Notes: generated from the sequence alone by a model not told the origin. A stretch of 7,607 nucleotides of DNA from Chloroflexota bacterium (GCA_021812735.1 JAKAMV010000480.1:1-7607); one strand, 5' to 3'. Positions 1 through 5,422 are shown, counted from the first letter of the stretch. Program-made: numbers and translations.

Positions 1-1
1 C

Positions 2-484
2 GGGGACGACCCGGAGCAGGTCGTGAAGGCGCTGGCCGAGCCACCCGAGGCGCTCGAGTCGATGGCGACGTGGTTGGCGGAGCGGCGCGCATTCGACCCG
101 GCGACGTGGGACGCCGACCAGGAGCGCGCGGCGCGCGCGCAGGTCGAGCAGACGTACGCCGGCCACGTCGTGCCCCTCCTGCGGCGCCACGCGCTCCTCG
201 GGACCGTGACGGCCATGCTCTCCTACGAGCCGGATCAGTTGCTGCCGCGCATCGCAGTGCCGCTGCTGGTCGCTGTCGCGGGGGTGTCGACGCCAGACGA
301 CGAGACGGCCCCTGACCGCGAACTCGAACTGACGGACGCGTTGCGTCTGCCGCAGGGTCCGGTGCGGGTGGTGCGCTACCGATCTGCCGGCCACAACTTG
401 ATGCGGTACGTGCCGCGCGAGCTGACGGCCGAGCTTGCCGGCCTGCTCGCGGTCGCCGGCGGGTCGGCGTCGGCGGACCATTAG
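2..484 (+). CDS. Alpha/beta-fold hydrolase, C-terminal part (5' truncated by window edge)
   Basis: The frame is open from base 2 and ends at TAG 482-484; the true start lies upstream of the window, so the in-frame GTG at 23 need not be a start. The visible 161 codons look like the cap and C-terminal half of an alpha/beta hydrolase. A helical, Arg/Ala/Glu-rich cap segment comes first, then YEPDQLLPRIAVPLLVAVAG, which resembles the late core strand and its preceding helix (typically YDPxxxLxxIxxPxLxxxG). After that come a strand (VRVVRYRSAGHNL) carrying a candidate catalytic His at bases 392-394 and a final amphipathic helix. The nucleophile elbow (GxSxG) would lie upstream and cannot be checked. 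The acid residue is not certain; Asp residues follow the VAVAG strand (bases 293-305). The substrate cannot be told. The family call is moderately sure; an esterase, lipase or haloperoxidase-like enzyme would all fit. Confidence 0.6.
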   Translation, partial: GDDPEQVVKALAEPPEALESMATWLAERRAFDPATWDADQERAARAQVEQTYAGHVVPLLRRHALLGTVTAMLSYEPDQLLPRIAVPLLVAVAGVSTPDDETAPDRELELTDALRLPQGPVRVVRYRSAGHNLMRYVPRELTAELAGLLAVAGGSASADH

Positions 485-577
485 AAGCCTGCCCCGTCCG
501 GCAGCGCCACTCACAGCTCGTCGCCGCAGGGCTCCCCGACCGTCCCGCGTTTCGGTGGCGGCGCGCGGCGGTCGGCG

Positions 578-583
578 TACCAT
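578..583 (+). promoter_or_regulatory. Putative -10 box (TACCAT) for leaderless tatA-folE transcript
   Basis: TACCAT fits the actinobacterial-type TANNNT -10 hexamer. Exactly six bases separate it from GTG 590, which would put the transcription start on the first base of the start codon. No clear -35 hexamer is visible 16-18 bases upstream, and no Shine-Dalgarno precedes GTG 590. The same arrangement recurs at other genes in the window. The ATG inside the box (582-584) opens only a short out-of-frame reading and is not taken as a start. Confidence 0.45.
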
Positions 584-589
584 GTCGCC

Positions 590-775
590 GTGGACATCGG
601 ACTCCTGCTGCTGGTCATCCTGATCGTCGTCTTCGTCTGGCGTGGCCCGAAGACGCTGCCCGAACTCGGCAAGATGTTCGGGGAGGGTGTGCGCGCGGTC
701 CGCCGACAGACGCGAACCAACGCCGACGACACGCACGACCATTCGTCTGGGCAGCCGGGGTCCGGCGGTCGCTGA
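590..775 (+). CDS. tatA: Small TatA/TatE-family twin-arginine translocase component
   Basis: Predicted 61-residue membrane protein. Residues 3-17 form one hydrophobic helix ([15 protein letters not shown]), followed by a hinge [10 protein letters not shown] (18-27), an amphipathic helix with Lys/Arg (about 22-40, ending VRAVRRQ) and a polar, probably disordered tail with Thr, Asp, His, Ser and Gly. This is the order of TatA-family proteins, which oligomerise in the cytoplasmic membrane and help export folded proteins with twin-arginine signals. The GPKxLPELG core matches the family well. Two deviations: the nearly invariant Phe before the hinge Gly is replaced by Arg18 (after Trp17), and no polar residue lies inside the helix as in E. 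coli TatA/TatB. No tatB or tatC is in the window. GTG 590 is chosen because a TANNNT box lies six bases upstream and the protein begins right at the membrane helix. folE follows four bases after the stop, so the two are probably co-transcribed. Confidence 0.75.
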   Translation: MDIGLLLLVILIVVFVWRGPKTLPELGKMFGEGVRAVRRQTRTNADDTHDHSSGQPGSGGR

Positions 776-779
776 CGTC

Positions 780-1511
780 GTGGGTACCCTGCCGGAGCAC
801 GTTCGCGCGCTCGTCACGGAGATCGAGACCGAGATCGGCGATGACGGCCCCGAACTCGTCGAGTCGGCCAGCCCGACGCCTGCACAGGTGATCGAGGGGC
901 ATGCCGCGGGGCCCGACGGTCGGACGCCGCGGCTGGACGGCGATGCGGGCGCGGTCGAAGCCGCGGTGCGCCAGATCCTCGTCGAGATCGGCGAAGACCC
1001 CGATCGTCCCGGCCTGGTCGCGACGCCGCGCCGCGTGCACCGCATGTACGCCGAGCTGACGGCGGGCTACCACGTCGACCCGGCGCGGCTGGTCAATGGG
1101 GCCATCTTCGACGTCGACTACAGCGAGATGGTCGTCGTGAAGGACATCCCGTTCTACAGCCTCTGCGAGCACCACTTGCTGCCCTTCTTCGGCAACGCCG
1201 CCGTGGCCTACATCCCGAAAGGGCGTGTGATCGGGCTCTCCAAGATCCCGCGGATCGTGGAGATGTACGCGCGCCGGCTGCAGGTCCAGGAGCGGATGAC
1301 CCAGCAGATCGCAGACTTTCTGATGGCGACGCTCGATCCGATGGGGGTCGGCGTGGTCCTGGAGGCCACCCACCTGTGTGCCGTGATGCGCGGCGTCAAG
1401 AAGAGTGGCACGGTGATGACGACGAGCGCGGTCCTCGGTGTCTTCCGGCGCCGTGATCGCACGCGCGCCGAGTTCTTCTCCCACCTAGAGCGCCGGCCAC
1501 CGGGTGAGTAG
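780..1511 (+). CDS. folE: GTP cyclohydrolase I
   Basis: Catalyses GTP to 7,8-dihydroneopterin triphosphate plus formate, the first step of tetrahydrofolate (and biopterin-type) synthesis; the family is a cytosolic zinc enzyme forming homodecamers. From GTG 780 the product is 243 aa. The catalytic domain starts near residue 57 ([22 protein letters not shown], then [10 protein letters not shown]). Zinc ligands are visible: Cys129 and His132 in [10 protein letters not shown] (Cys codon 1164-1166) and Cys200 in HLCAVMRG. Other family blocks are [33 protein letters not shown] (seen around 1210-1310) and [16 protein letters not shown] near the C terminus. The start is uncertain. GTG 780 lies four bases after the tatA stop (translational coupling) but gives an acidic N-terminal extension of about 55 residues; GTG 888 would give 207 aa, closer to the usual length. 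Neither has a clear ribosome site. The last codons (RRPPGE) and the TAG stop lie inside the first unit of a 21-bp tandem repeat. Confidence 0.95.
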   Translation: MGTLPEHVRALVTEIETEIGDDGPELVESASPTPAQVIEGHAAGPDGRTPRLDGDAGAVEAAVRQILVEIGEDPDRPGLVATPRRVHRMYAELTAGYHVDPARLVNGAIFDVDYSEMVVVKDIPFYSLCEHHLLPFFGNAAVAYIPKGRVIGLSKIPRIVEMYARRLQVQERMTQQIADFLMATLDPMGVGVVLEATHLCAVMRGVKKSGTVMTTSAVLGVFRRRDRTRAEFFSHLERRPPGE

Positions 1512-1569
1512 CGCTGGCCGCCGGGTGAGTCGCGCCGGCCACCGGGTGAGTAGCGCCGGCCGCCGGGCG
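1489..1569 (+). repeat. 21-bp tandem repeat spanning the folE stop codon
   Basis: Units start with GGCC at 1495, 1516, 1537 and 1558, exactly 21 bases apart. Each contains the core ccgggtgagt followed by a(t)/c-g-cgc and a GCCGGC-like boundary. The first three units are nearly identical (differences are A/G after ggcc, tag/tcg, and gct/gcc); the fourth diverges after ccggg. The folE stop is the TAG of unit 1. Unit 2 reads TCG at that place and unit 3 TAG again, so loss of the first stop would add exactly one seven-residue unit. Repeated GCCGGC palindromes could pair in RNA, so the block may also act as a weak transcription terminator, but there is no T-tract. Confidence 0.85.
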
Positions 1570-1645
1570 TCGGCCGCGCACTCGAACCGGCGCTGTCCCC
1601 CCGCAGTCTCGCCCTCGGCCTCGGCCGCTCGCCCATGCGCGGGGC

Positions 1646-1684
1646 CGCACACGCGTCGGGCGCACACGCGTCGGGCGCACACGC
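1646..1684 (+). repeat. 15-bp tandem repeat (2.6 copies) upstream of the mutase subunit gene
   Basis: The unit cgcacacgcgtcggg occurs perfectly at 1646-1660 and 1661-1675, and a third partial copy (cgcacacgc) runs to 1684. The block lies in the 213-base gap between folE and the mutase small-subunit gene. The gap also holds the 21-bp repeat and a -10-like box; I see no gene in it. If translation began at the in-frame ATG 1635 the repeat would encode AHASG units at the N terminus of the mutase subunit. I consider that start unlikely (see the gene entry). Confidence 0.8.
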
Positions 1685-1710
1685 TGCGCCGGCGTCCACG
1701 CCCGGCGACG

Positions 1711-1716
1711 TATCAT
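1711..1716 (+). promoter_or_regulatory. Putative -10 box (TATCAT) for the mutase/meaB/hbd cluster
   Basis: TATCAT matches TANNNT and lies eight bases upstream of ATG 1725. The surrounding TATCATGC resembles the boxes before tatA (TACCATGT) and the thiolase (TAGCATGC). Transcription from it would start at or within two or three bases of ATG 1725, giving a leaderless or nearly leaderless mRNA. No -35 box is recognisable. Confidence 0.4.
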
Positions 1717-1724
1717 GCGCGGCG

Positions 1725-2135
1725 ATGAGCGAGCGTCGGATCAAGGTCCTGATCGCAAAGCCCGGCCTCGACGGACACGACCGAGGCGCGAAAGTTCTGG
1801 CACGCGGTCTGCGCGACGAGGGGTTTGAGGTCGTCTACACGGGCCTCCGCCAGACACCCGAGATGATCGCGTCGACGGCGCTGCAGGAAGACGTGGACGT
1901 CGTCGGTCTCTCCATCTTGTCCGGCGCACACATGACGCTGCTCCCGAAGGTCTGCCGCGCGCTGCGGGAAGCGGGGCTCGGGGACGTCCTGATCACGGCC
2001 GGTGGCATCATCCCAGACGACGACATCCCCGCGCTGCACGAGGCCGGCGTGGCGCGCGTCTTCGGACCCGGGACCACGATCGGCGAGGTCGCCGAGTACC
2101 TGCGGGCGAACGTCCGTCCGCGCGAGGTCGCGTGA
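1725..2135 (+). CDS. B12-binding small subunit of an acyl-CoA mutase (methylmalonyl-/isobutyryl-CoA mutase type)
   Basis: A 136-residue stand-alone cobalamin-binding domain. The base-off/His-on signature is complete: DGHDRG at residues 16-21 with His18 as lower axial cobalt ligand, SILSG at 63-67, GGIIP at 93-97 and FGPGTTIGE at 113-121. It corresponds to the C-terminal domain of one-piece methylmalonyl-CoA mutase, found as a separate subunit in heterotetrameric mutases, including isobutyryl-CoA mutase IcmB, of about this length. The partner large subunit carries the substrate site and is not in the window, so the substrate (methylmalonyl-, isobutyryl- or 2-hydroxyisobutyryl-CoA) is open. meaB downstream supports an acyl-CoA mutase over methionine synthase or glutamate mutase. 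ATG 1725 is chosen because [14 protein letters not shown] matches the usual N terminus and a -10-like box precedes it. ATG 1635 would add 30 low-complexity residues including the 15-bp-repeat peptide. Confidence 0.92.
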   Translation: MSERRIKVLIAKPGLDGHDRGAKVLARGLRDEGFEVVYTGLRQTPEMIASTALQEDVDVVGLSILSGAHMTLLPKVCRALREAGLGDVLITAGGIIPDDDIPALHEAGVARVFGPGTTIGEVAEYLRANVRPREVA

Positions 2136-2144
2136 TCAACCCGG

Positions 2145-2198
2145 GGCCGACGAGACGGCAGCGGCCCGGCGTGCGGAGGCGCGCGGCCGTCGCCGCCC
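2145..2198 (+). repeat. 54-bp direct repeat, copy 1 (intergenic)
   Basis: Bases 2145-2198 are identical, base for base, to 2889-2942 inside meaB. The flanking bases differ on both sides (G versus C before, G versus A after). The two copies are 744 bases apart, a multiple of three, so both read in the same frame as meaB. This copy lies in the roughly 100-base junction between the mutase subunit stop and the meaB start. It is followed directly by the 35-bp duplication of the meaB start region. Confidence 0.95.
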
Positions 2199-2261
2199 GC
2201 GTGACCGCCGCCGCCCGCGGCACCGAGCCGCCCGCGTGACCGCCGCTGTCCGCGGCAGCGA
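2192..2261 (+). repeat. 35-bp tandem duplication covering the meaB start
   Basis: Bases 2192-2226 and 2227-2261 are two adjacent copies of a 35-base unit differing at three positions. Each contains gcgtgaccgccg. The second copy holds the meaB start GTG 2236; the first holds the matching GTG 2201. As 35 is not a multiple of three, the first GTG is out of frame with meaB. Confidence 0.85.
2201..2239 (+). other. 12-codon mini-ORF overlapping the meaB start (decoy or coupling leader)
   Basis: GTG 2201 in the first copy of the 35-bp duplication reads MTAAARGTEPPA and then TGA at 2237-2239. That stop overlaps the meaB start GTG 2236-2238 (GTGA). The peptide is a copy of the MeaB N terminus (MTAAVRGSELAE). 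Whether it is translated is unknown. If it is, termination would deliver ribosomes to the meaB start, which has no visible Shine-Dalgarno of its own. It may simply be a by-product of the duplication. Confidence 0.3.
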
Positions 2262-3285
2262 GCTGGCCGAGCGTGCCCGTGCCGGAGATCGGCGCAGCCT
2301 GGCGCGCCTCCTCACAGAGATCGAGAACCGCACCCCCGCGGCGGAAGCGGCGCTGCGCCTCCTCTACCCCGTCGCCGGTCGGGCGCACATCGTCGGCGTG
2401 ACGGGCGCGCCCGGAGCCGGCAAGAGCACGCTCGTCGCGGCACTCGTCCGCGCCGTCCGCGCCTCGGGACGTCCAGCCGCCGTCCTCGCCATCGATCCGT
2501 CCAGCCCCATCACCGGCGGTGCGATCCTGGGCGACCGGATCCGCATGCAGGAGCACGCAGGGGATCCGGACGTCTTCATCCGATCGATGGCATCCCGGGG
2601 TCACGCGGGTGGGCTCGCCGCCGCAGCAGTCGATGCCGCCGTCGCGCTCGATGCGGCCGGCTTCCCGGTCGTCTTCCTCGAGACCGTCGGCGCAGGCCAG
2701 AGTGAAGTCGAGGTCGCGTCGGTCGCCGACACCACGGTGGTGGTCGAGGCCCCCGAGATGGGTGACGAGGTCCAGGCGATCAAGGCCGGCCTCCTCGAGG
2801 TGGCCGACATCGTCGTGGTGACCAAAGGGGATCGGCCGGGCGCCCAGCGCACCGCCGCGCAGTTGCGCGCCATGCTGACCGTCGGGGCGGCCGACGAGAC
2901 GGCAGCGGCCCGGCGTGCGGAGGCGCGCGGCCGTCGCCGCCCCAAGCGACCGCAGGTCATGCTGGTCACGGCGCCGTCGGGCGAGGGGATCGCCGAGCTC
3001 CTTGCCGCGCTCGACCGACGGGCCACCGAGCGGACAACCGACATCTTCGAGCCGGCACGTCTGGCGCGGGCGACGGCGCAGCTCGACGCGATCCTGGCCG
3101 AACGGTTGCGGGCACGCCTGCATGCGCCCGCCCATGTGGCCGAGATCGAGGCGCTCGTGCACGCGATCGCCGGCCACCAGCTCGACCCGTACGCCGCCGC
3201 CGACCGCGTGATGCAGCAGCTCGACAGCGACCCCGGAGACGCCCGGCGGGCGGGGGGTCCGGTGCAGTACGCTTCGCGTCCATGA
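2236..3285 (+). CDS. meaB: MeaB/ArgK-family GTPase chaperone of a B12-dependent acyl-CoA mutase
   Basis: 349-residue G3E-type P-loop GTPase. Family members use GTP to gate cofactor loading and to protect or reactivate the adenosylcobalamin mutase. Seen in order: N-terminal helices (ELAERARAGDRRSLARLLTEIEN), Walker A GAPGAGKS (57-64), DPSSPITGGAILGDRIRM (87-104), SMASRGHAGGL (118-128), the switch motif ETVGAGQSE (149-157), TKGD (196-199) at the base-recognition site where NKxD is usual, and TAPSGEG (245-251). Residues about 219-236 (ADETAAARRAEARGRRRP) are encoded by the second copy of a 54-bp repeat and make the protein about 18 residues longer than typical members (about 330). They lie in the loop between the TKGD segment and the next strand, away from the nucleotide site. 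GTG 2236 is the only ATG/GTG/TTG start in this frame between the upstream stop and the conserved N terminus. The 3' end overlaps hbd by ATGA. Confidence 0.93.
   Translation: MTAAVRGSELAERARAGDRRSLARLLTEIENRTPAAEAALRLLYPVAGRAHIVGVTGAPGAGKSTLVAALVRAVRASGRPAAVLAIDPSSPITGGAILGDRIRMQEHAGDPDVFIRSMASRGHAGGLAAAAVDAAVALDAAGFPVVFLETVGAGQSEVEVASVADTTVVVEAPEMGDEVQAIKAGLLEVADIVVVTKGDRPGAQRTAAQLRAMLTVGAADETAAARRAEARGRRRPKRPQVMLVTAPSGEGIAELLAALDRRATERTTDIFEPARLARATAQLDAILAERLRARLHAPAHVAEIEALVHAIAGHQLDPYAAADRVMQQLDSDPGDARRAGGPVQYASRP
2889..2942 (+). repeat. 54-bp direct repeat, copy 2 (in-frame inside meaB)
   Basis: Perfect match to 2145-2198. It encodes 18 codons (ADETAAARRAEARGRRRP) between LRAMLTVGA and KRPQVMLVTAPSGEG of MeaB, keeping the reading frame. 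The peptide is unusually rich in Arg, Ala and Glu for this protein. Confidence 0.95.
3268..3273 (+). promoter_or_regulatory. Possible internal -10 box (TACGCT) before hbd
   Basis: TACGCT fits TANNNT and lies eight bases before ATG 3282, within the last codons of meaB. It could give an extra leaderless hbd transcript. Evidence is only the hexamer and its spacing, and hbd is already coupled to meaB by the ATGA overlap. Confidence 0.25.
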
Positions 3286-4157
3286 GCATCAGGACGGTCC
3301 TTGTCTGCGGCGCGGGGCTGATGGGACACGGCATCGCCCAGGTTTGCGCGGTCGCCGGTCATGACGTCTTCCTGTTCGAGCCCGATCGGTCGAGGTCGGA
3401 GGCGGGCCTGGCGCGGATCGCTGGGAACCTCGAACGAGCGGTCCAGAAAGCGCGCATGTCCGCCGCCCAACGCGACGCGGCCTTGGCGCGGATCCGCATT
3501 GCTGACGCACTCGGCGGGGCGGTGGCGCAATGCGACCTGGCGGTCGAGGCCGTCTTCGAGGACGAGGCCGTCAAGCGTGCGTTGTTCGCCGAGCTCGACC
3601 AGCGGGCTCCCGAGCACACCATCCTGGCCTCGAACACGAGCTCGATCAGCATCACGCGCCTGGCCGCCGCGGTGCGCCCGGGCAGACGGGGGCGCTTCAT
3701 CGGCATGCACTTCTTCAGCCCCGTGCCGGTGATGCCGCTCATCGAGCTCGTGCGCGGCGCGGAGACCTCGGACCAGACAGAGGTGGACATCCGCGAGCTC
3801 GCCGCGGCTCTGGGCAAGCAGGTGATCGTCAGCAGAGACCGGCCGGGCTTCATCGTGAACCGGGTCCTGATGCCGTACCTGGTGGAGGCGATGCGCGCCT
3901 ACGAGGAGGGATTGGGCACGGCCGAGGACATCGATACGGGCGTGCGGCTGGGCCTGAACCACCCGATGGGCCCGCTCGAACTGGCCGATTTCATCGGGCT
4001 CGACGTCTGTCTGCACGTGATGGAGGTGCTCTACGAGGGCTTTCACGAGCCCAAGTTCGCACCGCCTCCGATCCTGCGGCAGCTCGTGGACGCCGGGTAC
4101 CTCGGCCAGAAGACGGGTCGCGGCTTCTACGCGTACCCGAGGGCGCCGAAGCCGTAG
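3282..4157 (+). CDS. hbd: 3-hydroxybutyryl-CoA (3-hydroxyacyl-CoA) dehydrogenase
   Basis: 291-residue NAD(P)-dependent dehydrogenase that interconverts (S)-3-hydroxyacyl-CoA and 3-oxoacyl-CoA, with 3-hydroxybutyryl-CoA/acetoacetyl-CoA the likely pair. The Rossmann motif GAGLMGHGIAQ is at residues 10-20, with acidic Glu33 at the end of the second strand (FLFEPD), which favours NAD over NADP. Catalytic blocks are ASNTSSISI (116-124), GMHFFSPVPVMPLIELV (141-157) with catalytic His143 and its partner Glu155, and RPGFIVNRVLMP (187-198) with Asn193. The C-terminal dimerisation domain has DIDTGVRLGLNHPMGPLELADFIGLD and ends with GYLGQKTGRGFYAYP, as in single-domain family members. Length is normal, and no enoyl-CoA hydratase domain is fused. 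The start ATG overlaps the meaB stop (ATGA), which indicates an operon with translational coupling. Confidence 0.95.
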   Translation: MSIRTVLVCGAGLMGHGIAQVCAVAGHDVFLFEPDRSRSEAGLARIAGNLERAVQKARMSAAQRDAALARIRIADALGGAVAQCDLAVEAVFEDEAVKRALFAELDQRAPEHTILASNTSSISITRLAAAVRPGRRGRFIGMHFFSPVPVMPLIELVRGAETSDQTEVDIRELAAALGKQVIVSRDRPGFIVNRVLMPYLVEAMRAYEEGLGTAEDIDTGVRLGLNHPMGPLELADFIGLDVCLHVMEVLYEGFHEPKFAPPPILRQLVDAGYLGQKTGRGFYAYPRAPKP

Positions 4158-4218
4158 TGCCGAGGGCGGTGGGCGCCCCGGACGGGCCGTCGTGAAGCGA
4201 TCCCCGCCGGTAGTCTCT

Positions 4219-4223
4219 GGAGG
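4219..4223 (+). promoter_or_regulatory. Strong ribosome binding site (GGAGG) for the acyl-CoA dehydrogenase
   Basis: GGAGG lies five bases upstream of GTG 4229 and fixes that start. This is one of the few clear Shine-Dalgarno sites in the window and contrasts with the leaderless-type starts of tatA, the mutase subunit and the thiolase. Confidence 0.75.
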
Positions 4224-4228
4224 AAGCG

Positions 4229-5401
4229 GTGTTCGAGGGCGCGCTCAGCGACGAGGAGCGACTCCTGCGCGACACCGTCCGCGAGTTCGCGGCGCGCGAG
4301 CTCGCGCCGGGTGCCGCCGAGCGGGACGACCAGGAACGCTACGACCGCCGACTCTTCGCCGCGCTGGCCCAGCTCGGGCTGACCGGAGCGCCGTTCCCCG
4401 AGTCGATCGGCGGCGGTGGCCTCAGCTACCGGGCGTGGACGCTCGTGATGGAGGAGCTGGGCGCGGTCGACATGGCGATGGCCGTATCGCTGAGCGTGCA
4501 TGTGCTGGCGCAGTCGCCGCTGGCACGGTGGGGTACTGCCGAACAGCACGAGCGCTGGCTCGCGCCGATGCTGCGCGGTGAGCGGATGGGCGCCTTCGCG
4601 CTGACGGAGCCGGAGGCCGGGTCCGATGCGGCCGCGATCCGCCTGCACGCTACCCGGCTGGGCCCGGCGGATACACCGCGCGGTTACCGCCTCGAGGGCA
4701 CCAAGATCTGGATCAGCAACGCCCCCGAAGCCGACCACTATCTCGTCTTCGCGACGCTCGACCCGGCTGCGGGCCCGGCCGCGATCAGCGCGTTTCTGGT
4801 GGCGAAGGGGACCCCGGGGTTCGTCTTCGGACGCAAGGAACGCAAGCTCGGGATCCGCGCCAACCCCGCCTCCGAGCTGATCTTTCGCGGGGCCGAGGTG
4901 CCGACCGCGCAACGGCTCGGCCGCGAGGGCGAGGGCTATCGGATCGCGCTGTCATCGCTCGGCGAGGGTCGCATCTCGATCGCCGCGGCATGCACTGGCC
5001 TGGCTCGCGCGGCTCTCGAGGCGGCCGCCCGTTACTGTGCCGAGCGCCGCGCGTTCGGCGGTCCGCTCACCGCGCAGCAGGGCGTGCGGTTCATGCTGGC
5101 GGAGATGAGCCAGCGGGTGGCCGCCGCGCGGGCCCTGACGCGCGCCGCAGCGGAGGCAAAGGACCGCGGGGAGCCGATCGCCGAGGCGTCGTCGCTGGCG
5201 AAGTGGACCGCGTCGGACGCCGCCATGAGCGTGGCCAGTGATGCGGTGCAGCTCTTCGGGGCGGCGGGATACAGCCGCGAGAACCCGGTGGAGCGCTACC
5301 TTCGCGACGCGAAGGGCGCGCAAATCTACGAGGGCACGAACCAAGTCCACCGGCTCATCGTGGCCGAGCAGCTGCTGCGGGGGCTGGGGCTCGGCGGCTG
5401 A
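4229..5401 (+). CDS. Acyl-CoA dehydrogenase (short-chain type)
   Basis: 390-residue FAD flavoprotein oxidising acyl-CoA to trans-2-enoyl-CoA and passing electrons to ETF. All family blocks are present: N-terminal helical domain (FEGALSDEERLLRDTVREFA), the middle beta domain with FALTEPEAGSDA (123-134) and KIWISNA (159-165), RKLGIRANPASELIF (205-219), then the C-terminal helical domain with ISIAAACTGLARAALEAA and RRAFGGPLTAQQGVRFMLAEM. Next come QLFGAAGYSRENPVERYLRDAK and IYEGTNQVHR. Glu368 in YEGT (codon 5330-5332) is at the position of the catalytic base in medium- and short-chain enzymes. Length is typical. Specificity for butyryl-, isobutyryl- or other acyl-CoA cannot be read from sequence alone; butyryl-CoA would best fit the hbd and thiolase neighbours. 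It is 71 bases downstream of hbd and probably in the same transcription unit. Confidence 0.93.
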   Translation: MFEGALSDEERLLRDTVREFAARELAPGAAERDDQERYDRRLFAALAQLGLTGAPFPESIGGGGLSYRAWTLVMEELGAVDMAMAVSLSVHVLAQSPLARWGTAEQHERWLAPMLRGERMGAFALTEPEAGSDAAAIRLHATRLGPADTPRGYRLEGTKIWISNAPEADHYLVFATLDPAAGPAAISAFLVAKGTPGFVFGRKERKLGIRANPASELIFRGAEVPTAQRLGREGEGYRIALSSLGEGRISIAAACTGLARAALEAAARYCAERRAFGGPLTAQQGVRFMLAEMSQRVAAARALTRAAAEAKDRGEPIAEASSLAKWTASDAAMSVASDAVQLFGAAGYSRENPVERYLRDAKGAQIYEGTNQVHRLIVAEQLLRGLGLGG

Positions 5402-5422
5402 CCCACGCGGCCCGGCCGACCC

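Noticed and set aside
615..1484. 289-codon open frame on the - strand opposite folE
   Set aside because: Shadow of folE; composition reflects the complement of FolE codons.
1489..1684. CRISPR array
   Set aside because: The repeat units are directly adjacent with no unique spacers, and no cas genes are present.
1635..1724. N-terminal extension of the mutase small subunit from ATG 1635
   Set aside because: It would add 30 low-complexity residues encoded by a 15-bp tandem repeat. The conserved protein begins at MSERRIKVL, and a -10-like box (1711-1716) lies inside the proposed extension.
2002..2235. MeaB beginning far upstream, inside the mutase subunit gene
   Set aside because: The frame is open there, but it would require more than 200 bases of overlap with a conserved gene. 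No start codon exists in frame between the mutase stop and GTG 2236.
2136..2235. Insertion sequence or transposon remnant in the mutase-meaB junction
   Set aside because: The repeats are present, but there are no terminal inverted repeats, transposase codons or flanking short target duplications of the usual kind. I report it only as a direct repeat plus a tandem duplication.
2601..4046. 481-codon open frame on the - strand opposite meaB and hbd
   Set aside because: Shadow of two firmly identified + strand genes; no family motifs and no plausible start context.
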